Assembly (NCBI RefSeq): GCF_001428565.1
Contig: NZ_LMIA01000001.1
Location: 633,443-697,442, forward strand
DNA length: 64,000 nucleotides
Origin: Nocardioides sp. Root190
Lineage (GTDB): Bacteria > Actinomycetota > Actinomycetes > Propionibacteriales > Nocardioidaceae
Reading direction: 5' to 3'
Shown here piece after piece: positions 1 through 7,833 of the stretch; within the stretch, counting starts at the first letter, position 1; each line of letters starts with the position of its first letter. The translations under genes were made by a program, and so were the position numbers. The notes beneath the pieces are model-generated. The model had not been told where the DNA came from and ran no database searches. It was given only the letters and a program-made list of their open reading frames with translations.

Positions 1-947
1 GCCTGGTCGTGAGCGAGGAGGTCGCGAACGCCAATGCGATCTCCTTCGGTGTCACGCTGGGCCTGCAGGACGACCTCTTCCTGGCCTACCTGCTCGGGAG
101 GGCCGACGAGGAGCAGAAGAAGCGCTGGCTCCCCGGCTTCGCCGCGGGCGAGCTGATCGGCGCGCTCGCGATGACCGAGCCGGGCACCGGCTCGGACCTG
201 CAGGGCATCCGCACCACGGCCCGCCTCGACGGTGACCACTACGTCGTCAACGGCCAGAAGACGTTCATCTCCTCGGGCATCATGGCCGACCTGATCGTCC
301 TGGCCGTGCGGACCGACCCCGAGGGTGGCTCCAACGGGTTCAGCCTGCTGATGGTCGAGGCGGACTCCACGCCCGGCTTCGAGCGCGGCCGCAAGCTCGA
401 CAAGATCGGCCTGCCCGCCCAGGACACGGCCGAGCTCTACTTCACCGACGCCCGCGTCCCTGTCGCGAACCTCCTCGGCGAGGAGGGCCAGGGCCTGAAG
501 TACCTGATGAGCCACCTCCCGCGCGAGCGGCTCGGGGTCTGCGCCCAGTCCATCACCACCGCTCAGGCGACCCTGGACCAGACCATCGCCTACCTGAAGG
601 ACCGCACGGCCTTCGGCAAGCGACTGATCGACTTCCAGAACACCCGCTTCGAGCTCGCCGAGATGGAGACCGAGCTCGACATGGCCCAGGCGTGGATGGA
701 CACCGCGGTCGTCGCCTTCAACGACGGCAGGCTGACGCCGGTCGAGGCGGCCAAGGGCAAGTGGTACATCAGCGAGCTGATGAAGCGCATCGTCGACCGC
801 TGCCTGCAGCTCCACGGTGGCTACGGCTTCATGCGCGAGTACCCCGTCGGCAAGGCCTACATCGACACCCGGATCCAGACGATCTACGGCGGCACGACCG
901 AGATCATGAAGGAGATCATCGGGCGGGACATCGCCGGGGGGCGCTGA
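1..947 (+). CDS. Acyl-CoA dehydrogenase, C-terminal part (5' end outside window)
   Basis: FAD enzyme that forms the alpha,beta double bond of an acyl-CoA. The frame is open to the left edge (Leu-Val-Val precedes the GTG at 9), so about 70 N-terminal residues are missing; 312 residues are visible from that GTG. Seen: AMTEPGTGSDL near residue 53, LHGGYGFMREYP, and IYGGTTEIMK near the end. The IYGGT motif lacks the Glu that medium-chain enzymes use there. Glu173 in LPRERL aligns instead with the catalytic base of long-chain and isovaleryl-CoA dehydrogenases (family knowledge). A strong hairpin follows the stop. Substrate unknown; the neighbouring phosphotransferase may act in the same pathway. 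Confidence 0.93.
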   Translation, partial: LVVSEEVANANAISFGVTLGLQDDLFLAYLLGRADEEQKKRWLPGFAAGELIGALAMTEPGTGSDLQGIRTTARLDGDHYVVNGQKTFISSGIMADLIVLAVRTDPEGGSNGFSLLMVEADSTPGFERGRKLDKIGLPAQDTAELYFTDARVPVANLLGEEGQGLKYLMSHLPRERLGVCAQSITTAQATLDQTIAYLKDRTAFGKRLIDFQNTRFELAEMETELDMAQAWMDTAVVAFNDGRLTPVEAAKGKWYISELMKRIVDRCLQLHGGYGFMREYPVGKAYIDTRIQTIYGGTTEIMKEIIGRDIAGGR

Positions 948-951
948 CGCT

Positions 952-983
952 GCAGGGATCCCCTCCCCAGAGGGGATCCCTGC
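952..983 (+). terminator. Strong hairpin terminator after the acyl-CoA dehydrogenase
   Basis: A perfect 14-bp inverted repeat (GCAGGGATCCCCTC and its complement) closes a 4-base loop (CCCA), starting 5 bases after the stop codon. There is no T-tract, which is usual for high-GC actinomycete terminators. It separates the dehydrogenase from the kinase-like gene at 1163. Confidence 0.8.
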
Positions 984-1162
984 GCTTCCTGCCCACTGCA
1001 ACGGCCGGGAAGCGCAGGGAGAGGCCAGGAAGCACCCCTCAGCGGCCGCGGCACCACCTCGCGAAACCCGTCGTACGACGTACGCCCGCGCCCACCGACC
1101 ACCGTCGAGGCGCGGGCCTCTCTCGGACTTCACCCCTTAATCGAAATTCAACTGGAGGCACC

Positions 1163-2353
1163 ATGGCGCTCAAGGACACCCTCTCGGTCATCGCGATGGC
1201 CGGGCAGGTCGCGGCAACGGTGGCCCTCGAGCGGGTCGGACCCGGTCCGCGGCTCGACCGCCCGGGCGTCGTACCCCCGAACGCGGAGGCGATCACCGCC
1301 GCCTGGCTGACCAGGGCCCTCGCCAGCGACGTCGCCGGTGCCGAGGTCACGGCGATCGAGATCACCGGCGGCAGTGACGGCACGTCCTCGCGACGGGCGC
1401 TGAGCATCGAGTGGAACGCTGCCGGAACCGCAGCGGGGTTGCCGACCAGGCTCTTCAGCAAGGCAGCCGCCGGGCTCTTCTCCCGACTGCTGCTCGGGCT
1501 CACCGACATCGCCGAGGGCGAGTCCCTCTTCTACAACCACGCGCGGCCGACCCTCGAGCTGCGCAGTCCCCGTGCCCACTACGCCGGGTTCGATCCGCGC
1601 ACGCGGCGCTCACTCGTCCTGCTCGAAGACCTCTCGACGACCGGGTGGACCTTTCCGGATCCCCAGTCCAACCCCGTCACGCGCACCGACGCCGAGGACA
1701 TGGTCGACCAGCTCGCGGCCTACCACTCCGGGCTCTGGGACAGTCCACGATTCCTCCGCGACCTCAGCGGGCTCAAGGGCGCTGCGCGCTGGCAGGAGGA
1801 CCTCGACGGTCGGGTCGGCTTCCGGTCACGGACGTTGCGGGGCTTCGATCGCGCGGCGGAGGTGCTGCCGGCCGGGATCCTCGCGCGGCGTGCCGACGTC
1901 TACCCGTCCTTCCACCGGGCGCTGTCGTTGCACGAGCAGGGACCGCAGACCCTGCTCCACCAGGACCTGCACCTCGGCAACTGGCTGCGCGACGCCGACG
2001 GTCGGATGGGGCTCTACGACTGGCAGTGCGTGGCCCGTGGCAACTGGGCACTCGACTACTCCTACGCGATGGCGGGCGCCCTCGAGCCCGCCGACCGTCG
2101 CGAGTGGGAGGAGGGCCTCCTGCGCCGTTACCTCGAGCAGCTCGCCGACGCAGGAGTCGCCCCTCCGTCGTACGACGCCGCCTGGCTCGCCTATCGGCAG
2201 CAGCCGATGCACGCGTTCGCCTTCGGCCTCTTCACCCTCGGCGGCACCCGCTTCGAGCCCGAGCTCCAGCCACGCGCCTACACGCTCGCGGCGATCGGCC
2301 GGATCGCGCAGTTCGTCGACGACCACGGAACCCTCGCCACCCTGGAGGACTGA
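1163..2353 (+). CDS. Aminoglycoside-phosphotransferase-fold kinase (phosphotransferase family)
   Basis: 396 residues. Seen: the kinase catalytic loop HQDLHLGN (His266, Asp268, Asn273) and the metal-binding Asp286 in LYDW, both standard for the APH/choline-kinase fold. I chose the ATG at 1163 because GGAGG lies 6 bases before it. Substrate unknown. Such genes are often called aminoglycoside phosphotransferase, but resistance is unlikely here. It follows an acyl-CoA dehydrogenase, recalling eukaryotic ACAD10/11, where an APH-type kinase domain is fused to a dehydrogenase and works on hydroxyacyl-CoAs. A similar role is only an inference. A MBL-fold hydrolase follows on the same strand. Confidence 0.8.
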   Translation: MALKDTLSVIAMAGQVAATVALERVGPGPRLDRPGVVPPNAEAITAAWLTRALASDVAGAEVTAIEITGGSDGTSSRRALSIEWNAAGTAAGLPTRLFSKAAAGLFSRLLLGLTDIAEGESLFYNHARPTLELRSPRAHYAGFDPRTRRSLVLLEDLSTTGWTFPDPQSNPVTRTDAEDMVDQLAAYHSGLWDSPRFLRDLSGLKGAARWQEDLDGRVGFRSRTLRGFDRAAEVLPAGILARRADVYPSFHRALSLHEQGPQTLLHQDLHLGNWLRDADGRMGLYDWQCVARGNWALDYSYAMAGALEPADRREWEEGLLRRYLEQLADAGVAPPSYDAAWLAYRQQPMHAFAFGLFTLGGTRFEPELQPRAYTLAAIGRIAQFVDDHGTLATLED

Positions 2354-2426
2354 CCCCGGCGGCGCCTGTCGGCGCCGTTCACCGATCGAGCGACGCCGCC
2401 GGAACGTGCGGCCCGAGGAGGACCAC

Positions 2427-3419
2427 ATGTCCGAGCCCACCCGCGTCACCGACCGGGTCGCGGCCATCGCCCTTCCCCTGCCACTGGAGGGCCTGACGAG
2501 CGTCAACTGCTACGTCCTTCGTGGCGACCGGGAGACCGTGCTTGTCGACCCGGGCTGGTCCTCGCCAGAGACCGAGCGGGCCCTGCTCGACGGCCTGGAC
2601 GCGCTCGGCCTCGCGCCGGGCGACATCAGCCGGACACTGACCACGCACCACCACTGGGACCACTACACGCAGGGCCTGACCTGGCAGCGGAAGCACGACA
2701 TCGCGGTCCATCTCGGTCGCGGCGACGACCACAGCATCCACGCCTGGCGCGACCTCGAGGGCGCCTTCCCGCGCCAGGTCGGCCTGCTGCAGGCTGCCGG
2801 GGCGCGGGAGCTGGCCGCCGAGGTCGCCGCTCTCCCGGTCGAGATCCACGAGCAGGGCATGGACTTCGACCTGCCCGCCGCCTGGCTGGACGACGGGGAC
2901 CAGATCGATCTCGGCAACCTCACCGTGCGCGCCCTCGCGACCCCCGGCCACACCCGCGGCCACGTGTGCTTCGAGGTCGTCGAGGAGCATCTGCTGCTCA
3001 CCGGCGATCACGTCCTGCCGCGCATCACGCCGTCCATCGCCTACGAGCGCGAGCCGTCGCCGGACTCCCTCACGTCGTACCTCGGATCGCTGGGACTCGT
3101 CGCCGCCCTCCCCGACCACCGGATGCTCCCCGCCCACGGCGCGATCGGGGGCCGAGCCGCCCAGCGTGCGAGCGAGCTGATCGCGCACCACGAGGAGCGG
3201 CTGGCAGTCGTCCGGGGGCTCGTCGAGCAGGGTCACGCCACCTCCTTCGAGGTCGCCCGGGCGATGACCTGGACGCGCCACGAGCGCCGGCTCGAGGATC
3301 TGGAGATCACGCACCGGATGACCGCCGTCCTCGAGGTCGCGGCCCACCTCGTCGTGCTGGAGAAGGCAGCGAGGCTCACCAGAGCCACCACCAACGGCAC
3401 GGACGTCTTTGCCGTGTGA
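2427..3419 (+). CDS. MBL-fold metallo-hydrolase (glyoxalase II-like)
   Basis: 330 residues. The metal motif HxHxDH is complete as HHHWDH (His74, His76, Asp78, His79), with further ligand candidates in TPGHTRGHVCF and TGDHVLP. The C-terminal third is a winged-helix-like tail typical of LACTB2-type hydrolases. Probably hydrolyses a thioester or similar ester in the cytoplasm; the substrate cannot be read from sequence. The ATG at 2427 has GAGGAG 6 bases upstream. It lies 73 bases after the kinase-like gene and may be cotranscribed with it, which would fit a shared acyl-CoA or detoxification role. Confidence 0.85.
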   Translation: MSEPTRVTDRVAAIALPLPLEGLTSVNCYVLRGDRETVLVDPGWSSPETERALLDGLDALGLAPGDISRTLTTHHHWDHYTQGLTWQRKHDIAVHLGRGDDHSIHAWRDLEGAFPRQVGLLQAAGARELAAEVAALPVEIHEQGMDFDLPAAWLDDGDQIDLGNLTVRALATPGHTRGHVCFEVVEEHLLLTGDHVLPRITPSIAYEREPSPDSLTSYLGSLGLVAALPDHRMLPAHGAIGGRAAQRASELIAHHEERLAVVRGLVEQGHATSFEVARAMTWTRHERRLEDLEITHRMTAVLEVAAHLVVLEKAARLTRATTNGTDVFAV

Positions 3420-3487
3420 CCACAGCGCCCGGCGCTCGTTGGACGAGTGAGGCCCTTCGCCGAAGCCTCCTGACACTGGGGACACCG

Positions 3488-3883
3488 ATGGCAGCACCAT
3501 GGCGGGTTCTCGTCGTCGACGACGACGCAGAGTGGCGTTTCACGGTGAGCGTGTACGTCGACCCGAACGACAATCTCGAACTGACGGGAGCCACCTCACT
3601 CGCGCGCGCCCTGGCAGCGGTGGAGGAGGATCCACCCGACGCCGTCGTGATCGACATCGCCCCCGGCAGCAGCGGCGCCGACGGCTTCGTCACGCTCGGC
3701 GAGATCTGCCGTCTCGTACCGGACGCGCTGGTCTACGTCTACACCTACGAGGTCGACGGCGCCGCGGATGCGCTGGCCATGGGCGCCAGCGCGGTCCTCG
3801 ACAAGGCCACGCCCCCGCAGACCGTCCTCAGCCTGGTCTCGATCGCCCTGCGCGAGCGCGGTCCGGGCGAGCCCGGCCTGTGA
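3488..3883 (+). CDS. Stand-alone response-regulator receiver domain protein
   Basis: 131 residues, a single receiver domain with no output domain. Seen: the acidic pocket Asp11-Asp13 in VVDDD, phosphoacceptor Asp56 in VVIDIAPG, Thr86 in YVYTY and Lys106 in VLDKAT, all in the expected places. Such proteins usually pass phosphate between partners or bind other proteins. No histidine kinase is near, so the partner is unknown. It ends 30 bases from the stop of the convergent SDR gene; a weak TGAGCG/CGCTCA hairpin spans the gap. Confidence 0.85.
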   Translation: MAAPWRVLVVDDDAEWRFTVSVYVDPNDNLELTGATSLARALAAVEEDPPDAVVIDIAPGSSGADGFVTLGEICRLVPDALVYVYTYEVDGAADALAMGASAVLDKATPPQTVLSLVSIALRERGPGEPGL

Positions 3884-3912
3884 GAACTCCTGAGCGCCCC
3901 TGAGCACTCCGC

Positions 3913-4638
3913 TCAGCGGCCGCCGGCGACCCGCAACGTCGTCGCAGTGACGTACGACGCCGCATCGCTCATCAGCCAGGCGACCGCATCCGCGATCTCC
4001 TCGGGCTGCCCGGCGCGTCCGAGCGGGATCTGCGGCGCCATCCGTGCAACGCGCTCCGCATCTCCGGTCGTCGCGTGCAGGTCGGTGTCGATCAGGCCCG
4101 GCGCGACGGCGACGACCCGGATGCCGCGGTCGGCGACCTCCAGACCGAGACCGCGGGTGGCCAGGTCCAGCCCTGCCTTCGCAGCGGCGTAGTGGACGTA
4201 CTCCCCCGGTGACCCGATGGTCGCGGCTCCCGAGGTGATGTTGACGACGACCCCGCCGCGACCGAGCACGGCAACGGCCGCGCGGGCCACGAGGATCGGC
4301 GCCGTCAGGTTCACCTCGATGGTGCGGCGGATCTCCTCGGCCGGCGTCTGGTCCAGCGGCGCGAACCGGTAGGTCGCGCCCGCGTTGTTGACGACGCCGG
4401 TCAGCTCGCCGAGGTCCGCTGCGGCGGCGAAGAGCGCGTCGATACCGGCATCGGTGCCGAGGTCACCCGCGACCGCCACGCACCGCACCCCGAGCGCGGT
4501 CAGCTCGGCGACGGTCGCGGCCGCGCTCGTCTCGTCGCTGCGGTAGCCGAGGACGAGGTCATGGCCGTCCTCGGCGAGCCGTCGCGCCACCGCTGCGCCG
4601 ATGCCGCGGGTTCCGCCGGTGATGATGGTGAGAGCCAT
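3913..4638 (-). CDS. SDR-family oxidoreductase (FabG-like)
   Basis: 241 residues, classical SDR. Seen: dinucleotide-binding TGGTRGIG (7-14), NNAG (84-87) and the catalytic tetrad Asn110, Ser136, Tyr150, Lys154 (YAAAK). It reduces a carbonyl or oxidises a hydroxyl with NAD(P)H; substrate not identifiable. The ATG is 55 bases from the divergent alpha/beta hydrolase gene start, so both promoters share that gap. One of at least seven SDR genes in the first 31 kb. Confidence 0.9.
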   Translation of the reverse strand: MALTIITGGTRGIGAAVARRLAEDGHDLVLGYRSDETSAAATVAELTALGVRCVAVAGDLGTDAGIDALFAAAADLGELTGVVNNAGATYRFAPLDQTPAEEIRRTIEVNLTAPILVARAAVAVLGRGGVVVNITSGAATIGSPGEYVHYAAAKAGLDLATRGLGLEVADRGIRVVAVAPGLIDTDLHATTGDAERVARMAPQIPLGRAGQPEEIADAVAWLMSDAASYVTATTLRVAGGR

Positions 4639-4693
4639 GGACGAATCATCGCAAGCGTCCGGAGCAACAGCCTCCTTGTCCTAGGCTGCGGCC

Positions 4694-5524
4694 ATGTCGA
4701 CGCCCCGCGGTCCCGGCTCCACGCCCCTGCCCGCAGAAATCGTGCGGGTGGACGCTCCGGAACCCCGCGCGACGCTCGTCCTCTGCCACGGCGCCTGGCA
4801 CGGCGCGTGGTGCTGGCAGGACGGCTTCACCGAGCGACTGGCAGCGCGCGGCATCTCGACCGTGGCGCCGAGCCTGCGCGCCCACGCCGGGTCTGCGGGC
4901 AGCCACCGTCTCAACGCCGCCCGGATGCGGCACTACACCGACGACCTGACCGCCGTCATCGACGCCGTCGTCGCCACGGCCGACACCGCCGTGCACGTCG
5001 CCGGGCACTCGATGGGCGGTGGCGTCGTCCAGATGTTCCTGGCCCGTCCCGATCGGCCGGAGGTCGCGAGCGCGGCGCTGCTGGCGTCGATGCCCCCGGC
5101 CGGCGTCTGGCGGGTGACTCGCGACATGGCCCTGCACCGCACCCGCGACTTCCTCGCCGCCAACGCCCGGCTGGACCTCGGCCACCTGGTGCGCGAGGAG
5201 GAGGACGTGCGAGCGATGTTCTTCACCGCCGCCACACCCGGTGACGTCGTACGACGCACGACGCAGCGCCTGCAGTCGGAGTCCTACCTCGGTTTCCTCG
5301 ACATGCTCGCGCTCGACCGGCCGCGCCCGCGACCCGGTCGCGAGCGGGTGCTGGTGATCGCGGCCGGCAAGGACCCGATCTTCAGCGCCGCCGATGCCAC
5401 CGCCACGGCGCGGGCCTGGCACGCGCCGCTCTCCACGATCGAGGACATCGGCCACGACCTGATGCTCGACACCGGCTGGGAGCAGGTCGCCGACCAGCTG
5501 GCCGACTGGATGCTCGGCGCCTGA
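4694..5524 (+). CDS. Alpha/beta hydrolase
   Basis: 276 residues. Seen: oxyanion-hole region LCHGAWHGAW near residue 31, nucleophile elbow GHSMGG with Ser106, and a C-terminal GHDLML carrying the likely catalytic His. This pattern fits the esterase / hydroxynitrile-lyase-like group of alpha/beta hydrolases. Probably a cytoplasmic esterase; substrate unknown. It converges on the MFE-2-like SDR gene with only 8 bases between stops. Confidence 0.88.
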   Translation: MSTPRGPGSTPLPAEIVRVDAPEPRATLVLCHGAWHGAWCWQDGFTERLAARGISTVAPSLRAHAGSAGSHRLNAARMRHYTDDLTAVIDAVVATADTAVHVAGHSMGGGVVQMFLARPDRPEVASAALLASMPPAGVWRVTRDMALHRTRDFLAANARLDLGHLVREEEDVRAMFFTAATPGDVVRRTTQRLQSESYLGFLDMLALDRPRPRPGRERVLVIAAGKDPIFSAADATATARAWHAPLSTIEDIGHDLMLDTGWEQVADQLADWMLGA

Positions 5525-5532
5525 GCGGTCGG

Positions 5533-6396
5533 TCAGCCGACAGGGTTCTTGCCGAACGTCACGTCGTCCAGGCTCGCGATCTCGCTCCAGCGCTCGGAGA
5601 CCTCGCGCAGCGACGGCGGCGCCGAGAAGACCGCACCCTTGTTCTGGAACTGGGCGACCCGGTAGACCTGACCGCCACCCGCGACGAACACTGCACCCGC
5701 GTCGGTGGACTCCTCGGAGAGGAGGTAGGTGACGACCGGGGAGACGTAGGACGGCGGGAGCTTGTCGAGCAGTTCCTGCGGCGCGATGTCGGCCGTCATC
5801 CGAGTGGCTGCCATCGGCGCGATCGCGTTGACCTGGATGCCGTCGCGGGCGCCCTCGATGGTCAACGTGTTGAGCAGGCCCACCAGGCCGGCCTTCGCGG
5901 CGCCGTAGTTGGCCTGACCGAAGTTGCCGAACAGGCCGCTGGTCGAGGTGGCCATCACGATCCGACCGAAGCCCTGCTCGCGGAAGTGCGGCCACACGGC
6001 CTTGCTCATGAAGTAGCCACCATCGAGGTGGACTGCCTGGACGAGCTTCCAGGCGTCGGTGTCCATCTTGGAGAAGGAGGTGTCGCGCAGGATGCCGGCG
6101 TTGTTGACCAGTCCGTGCACGGCCCCGAAGGTGTCGATCGCGGTGGCGACGATCGCGGTCGCACCCTCCTCGGTCGCGACGCTGTCGTAGTTGGCGACGG
6201 CCTCGCCGCCGGCTTCGCGGATCTCCTCGACGACCGCGTCGGCCATCGACGTACCCGCTCCGCTGCCGTCGCGCGACCCGCCGAGGTCGTTGACGACCAC
6301 CTTGGCGCCGACGCTGGCCAGGAACAGGGCGTACTCCCGTCCGAGCCCGCCGCCCGCTCCCGTGACGATGACTACGCGACCTTCGACTCCGGCCAT
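5533..6396 (-). CDS. SDR like the dehydrogenase domain of peroxisomal multifunctional enzyme type 2
   Basis: 287 residues. Seen: VTGAGGGLGREYAL (11-24), VVVNDLGG, NNAG (98-101), Ser151, Tyr164 and Lys168. GGLGREYA plus VVVNDLGG is characteristic of the 3-hydroxyacyl-CoA dehydrogenase part of MFE-2/HSD17B4. I chose the ATG at 6396 because AAGGAG lies 7 bases upstream; a GTG at 6414 would place that site inside the gene. The next gene upstream encodes an SCP2 domain, which in eukaryotic MFE-2 is fused to this dehydrogenase. Likely role: oxidation of 3-hydroxyacyl-CoA in lipid or sterol side-chain beta-oxidation. Confidence 0.9.
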   Translation of the reverse strand: MAGVEGRVVIVTGAGGGLGREYALFLASVGAKVVVNDLGGSRDGSGAGTSMADAVVEEIREAGGEAVANYDSVATEEGATAIVATAIDTFGAVHGLVNNAGILRDTSFSKMDTDAWKLVQAVHLDGGYFMSKAVWPHFREQGFGRIVMATSTSGLFGNFGQANYGAAKAGLVGLLNTLTIEGARDGIQVNAIAPMAATRMTADIAPQELLDKLPPSYVSPVVTYLLSEESTDAGAVFVAGGGQVYRVAQFQNKGAVFSAPPSLREVSERWSEIASLDDVTFGKNPVG

Positions 6397-6424
6397 GCCG
6401 ACAGCTCCTTGCACTCGAAAGATT

Positions 6425-6436
6425 TAATCGAGATTA
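6425..6436. promoter_or_regulatory. Palindrome TAATCGAGATTA before the MFE-2-like SDR
   Basis: A TAATC/GATTA inverted repeat in the AT-rich 28 bases upstream of the SDR start. A related string, TTAATCGAAATT, lies at 1137-1148, 15 bases before the phosphotransferase start. It may be a shared regulator site or simply promoter AT content. No regulator can be assigned. Confidence 0.4.
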
Positions 6437-6446
6437 GAATACAACA

Positions 6447-6480
6447 ACGGACCGCCGCCTGGGAGGAGGCAACGGTCCGT
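6447..6480 (-). terminator. Hairpin terminator after the SCP2 gene
   Basis: ACGGACCG pairs perfectly with CGGTCCGT, with an inner GCCT/AGGC pair. It lies 17 bases downstream of the SCP2 stop codon, on the minus strand, and before the promoter of the SDR gene. The two genes may therefore be separate transcripts. Confidence 0.65.
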
Positions 6481-6496
6481 GGTCGGGTACGACGGG

Positions 6497-6901
6497 TCAG
6501 GAGACGACGAGGTCCTGACGGCCGGCCGCCTCGAGGGAGGCGATGTACTTCGGGAAGAGCTTCTTGCCGAGCGGCGCGAGCTTCAGCAGGCTGGCGACAT
6601 TGCCGTCGACCTTGATCTTGCCGCGCGCCATCGACAGCGGCAGGTTGACCTTGCCCTGCCAGTAGGCGCTGCCGAGGTCGGCGGTCATCTTCATGGTCGC
6701 AGCGGGATCGGCCATGCCGACGCCGTCTCCGATGGCCTGCTTGCCCATGTCGATGACCAGGCTGGTCTCGGGCTCGGTGAACTCGAACTTCACGACGATG
6801 CCGGTCGCGACCATCTTCGGCCCGACCTCCGGGTCGTCGAATCCGGCCTGGAACACGCCGCCGATGTAGTGGCGGACCTCGTCAGCATTCTTGAAAGCCA
6901 T
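6497..6901 (-). CDS. SCP2 sterol-carrier domain protein
   Basis: 134 residues, a single SCP2-type lipid-binding domain (compare VKFEFTEPETSLVIDM and the MTADLGSAYWQGKVNLPLSMARGK region, the latter written here only as its pattern of aromatic and small residues around 80-105). It probably binds acyl-CoA or sterol and presents it to beta-oxidation enzymes. I chose the ATG at 6901: GAGGAG precedes it by 9 bases; an upstream start at 6928 would add nine residues of no family match. It is divergent from a TetR gene, with a 17-bp operator between them. Confidence 0.85.
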   Translation of the reverse strand: MAFKNADEVRHYIGGVFQAGFDDPEVGPKMVATGIVVKFEFTEPETSLVIDMGKQAIGDGVGMADPAATMKMTADLGSAYWQGKVNLPLSMARGKIKVDGNVASLLKLAPLGKKLFPKYIASLEAAGRQDLVVS

Positions 6902-6958
6902 CGCTGGACTCCTCTTCCCTGGAGCCACCGGACGTGCGCTCCGTCACACGACGGACCG

Positions 6959-6975
6959 TAACATAAGTTAGGTTA
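6959..6975. promoter_or_regulatory. Inverted-repeat operator between SCP2 and TetR genes
   Basis: TAACATAAGTTAGGTTA is a near-palindrome: 14 of 17 positions match its reverse complement (TAACnTAAnTTAnGTTA). It lies 58 bases before the SCP2 start and 84 before the TetR start, the usual place for a TetR autoregulatory site. A related sequence occurs at 12176-12192. Confidence 0.65.
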
Positions 6976-7058
6976 TGATGGAAAGTGGAGCCGCCCGCCC
7001 AGCGGTGCGGTGGGCTCGCGCCCTACGATGGAGGTCGCAACCTCAGAGGAGCTCCCCG

Positions 7059-7616
7059 ATGACCGAGCGTCAGGTACGCCGCAACGAAGCGCTGCGCGAC
7101 ACGTGGTTCGAGGGTGCCAACCAGATCCTCGCGACCGAGGGCTACGGCGCCCTCAAGCTCGCGGCTCTCTGCAAGCGCCTCGGCGTGACGACGGGGTCCT
7201 TCTACCACTCGTTCGACAACTGGCAGGACTTCACCGACTCCCTGCTCGAGAACTGGCTGCGCGAGCGCACCGAGCAGACGGTCACCATCGTGCGCCAGCA
7301 CGACGACGCCGTCGAACGCCTCCTGATGCTCGCCCAGGCCAGCGCCGAGCTGCTGCACCAGACCGAGGCCGCGATCCGCGTGTGGGCCGGGGTCGACGAG
7401 CGCGTCGGGACCGTGCAGCGCAAGGTCGACGAAGGTCGCTACCAGGTCGTCCTCGAGGCCATGGCCCAGATCGTCGGCCCCGTGCGCGCCGAGCAGTACG
7501 CCGTCTGGGGTCTCAGCACCCTGATCGGCTACGAGATGATCGCCGACCAGCACGGCCGCGAACACCTGCTCTGGTCGCTGGAGAGCATCCTCGCCGACGC
7601 CCGCAACGGCGCCTGA
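7059..7616 (+). CDS. TetR-family transcriptional regulator
   Basis: 185 residues. The N-terminal helix-turn-helix is clear (KLAALCKRLGVTTGSFYHSF, residues about 33-52); the rest is a ligand-binding helical domain without a recognisable ligand type. I chose the ATG at 7059 because AGAGGAG ends 7 bases upstream. It likely represses itself and the divergent SCP2 gene through the 17-bp operator, and possibly the genes around 12.2 kb. Its effector is plausibly an acyl-CoA, by context only. Confidence 0.88.
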   Translation: MTERQVRRNEALRDTWFEGANQILATEGYGALKLAALCKRLGVTTGSFYHSFDNWQDFTDSLLENWLRERTEQTVTIVRQHDDAVERLLMLAQASAELLHQTEAAIRVWAGVDERVGTVQRKVDEGRYQVVLEAMAQIVGPVRAEQYAVWGLSTLIGYEMIADQHGREHLLWSLESILADARNGA

Positions 7617-7674
7617 TCCCGCCCGACGCCGTCGTACTCGCCGTACTGGTCGTATCTCGGACGGCGGCAGCAGC

Positions 7675-7768
7675 GCTGTAACACGCTGTCCACGTATCAA
7701 CCACGCCGCTGCAGCGCGCGTGTCGCGACGCCAACGGCGTGGAAGCCCGGTGAACGGCGTGTTACAGC
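7675..7768. repeat. Nested inverted-repeat element A in a convergent gap
   Basis: The outer arms begin GCTGTAACACGC and extend to 18 bases with 2 mismatches (GCTGTAACACGCyGTyCAC). Inside are CCACGCCG and CGGCGTGG as a second inverted pair. The element occupies most of the 217-base gap between the convergent TetR and aldehyde dehydrogenase genes. It shares arm and internal sequence with the element at 37229-37380. No coding potential seen. Confidence 0.8.
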
Positions 7769-7833
7769 CCCGCGACCCGCCGCACGCACGCAACGTCGGG
7801 CAGCGGGCGGCGGGCGGCGGGCGGCGGGCCAGA

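Noticed and set aside
2360..2377. CGGCGCC/GGCGCCG hairpin as a terminator
   Set aside because: Only 7 bp in a GC-rich gap between two same-strand genes that look cotranscribed; too weak to call.
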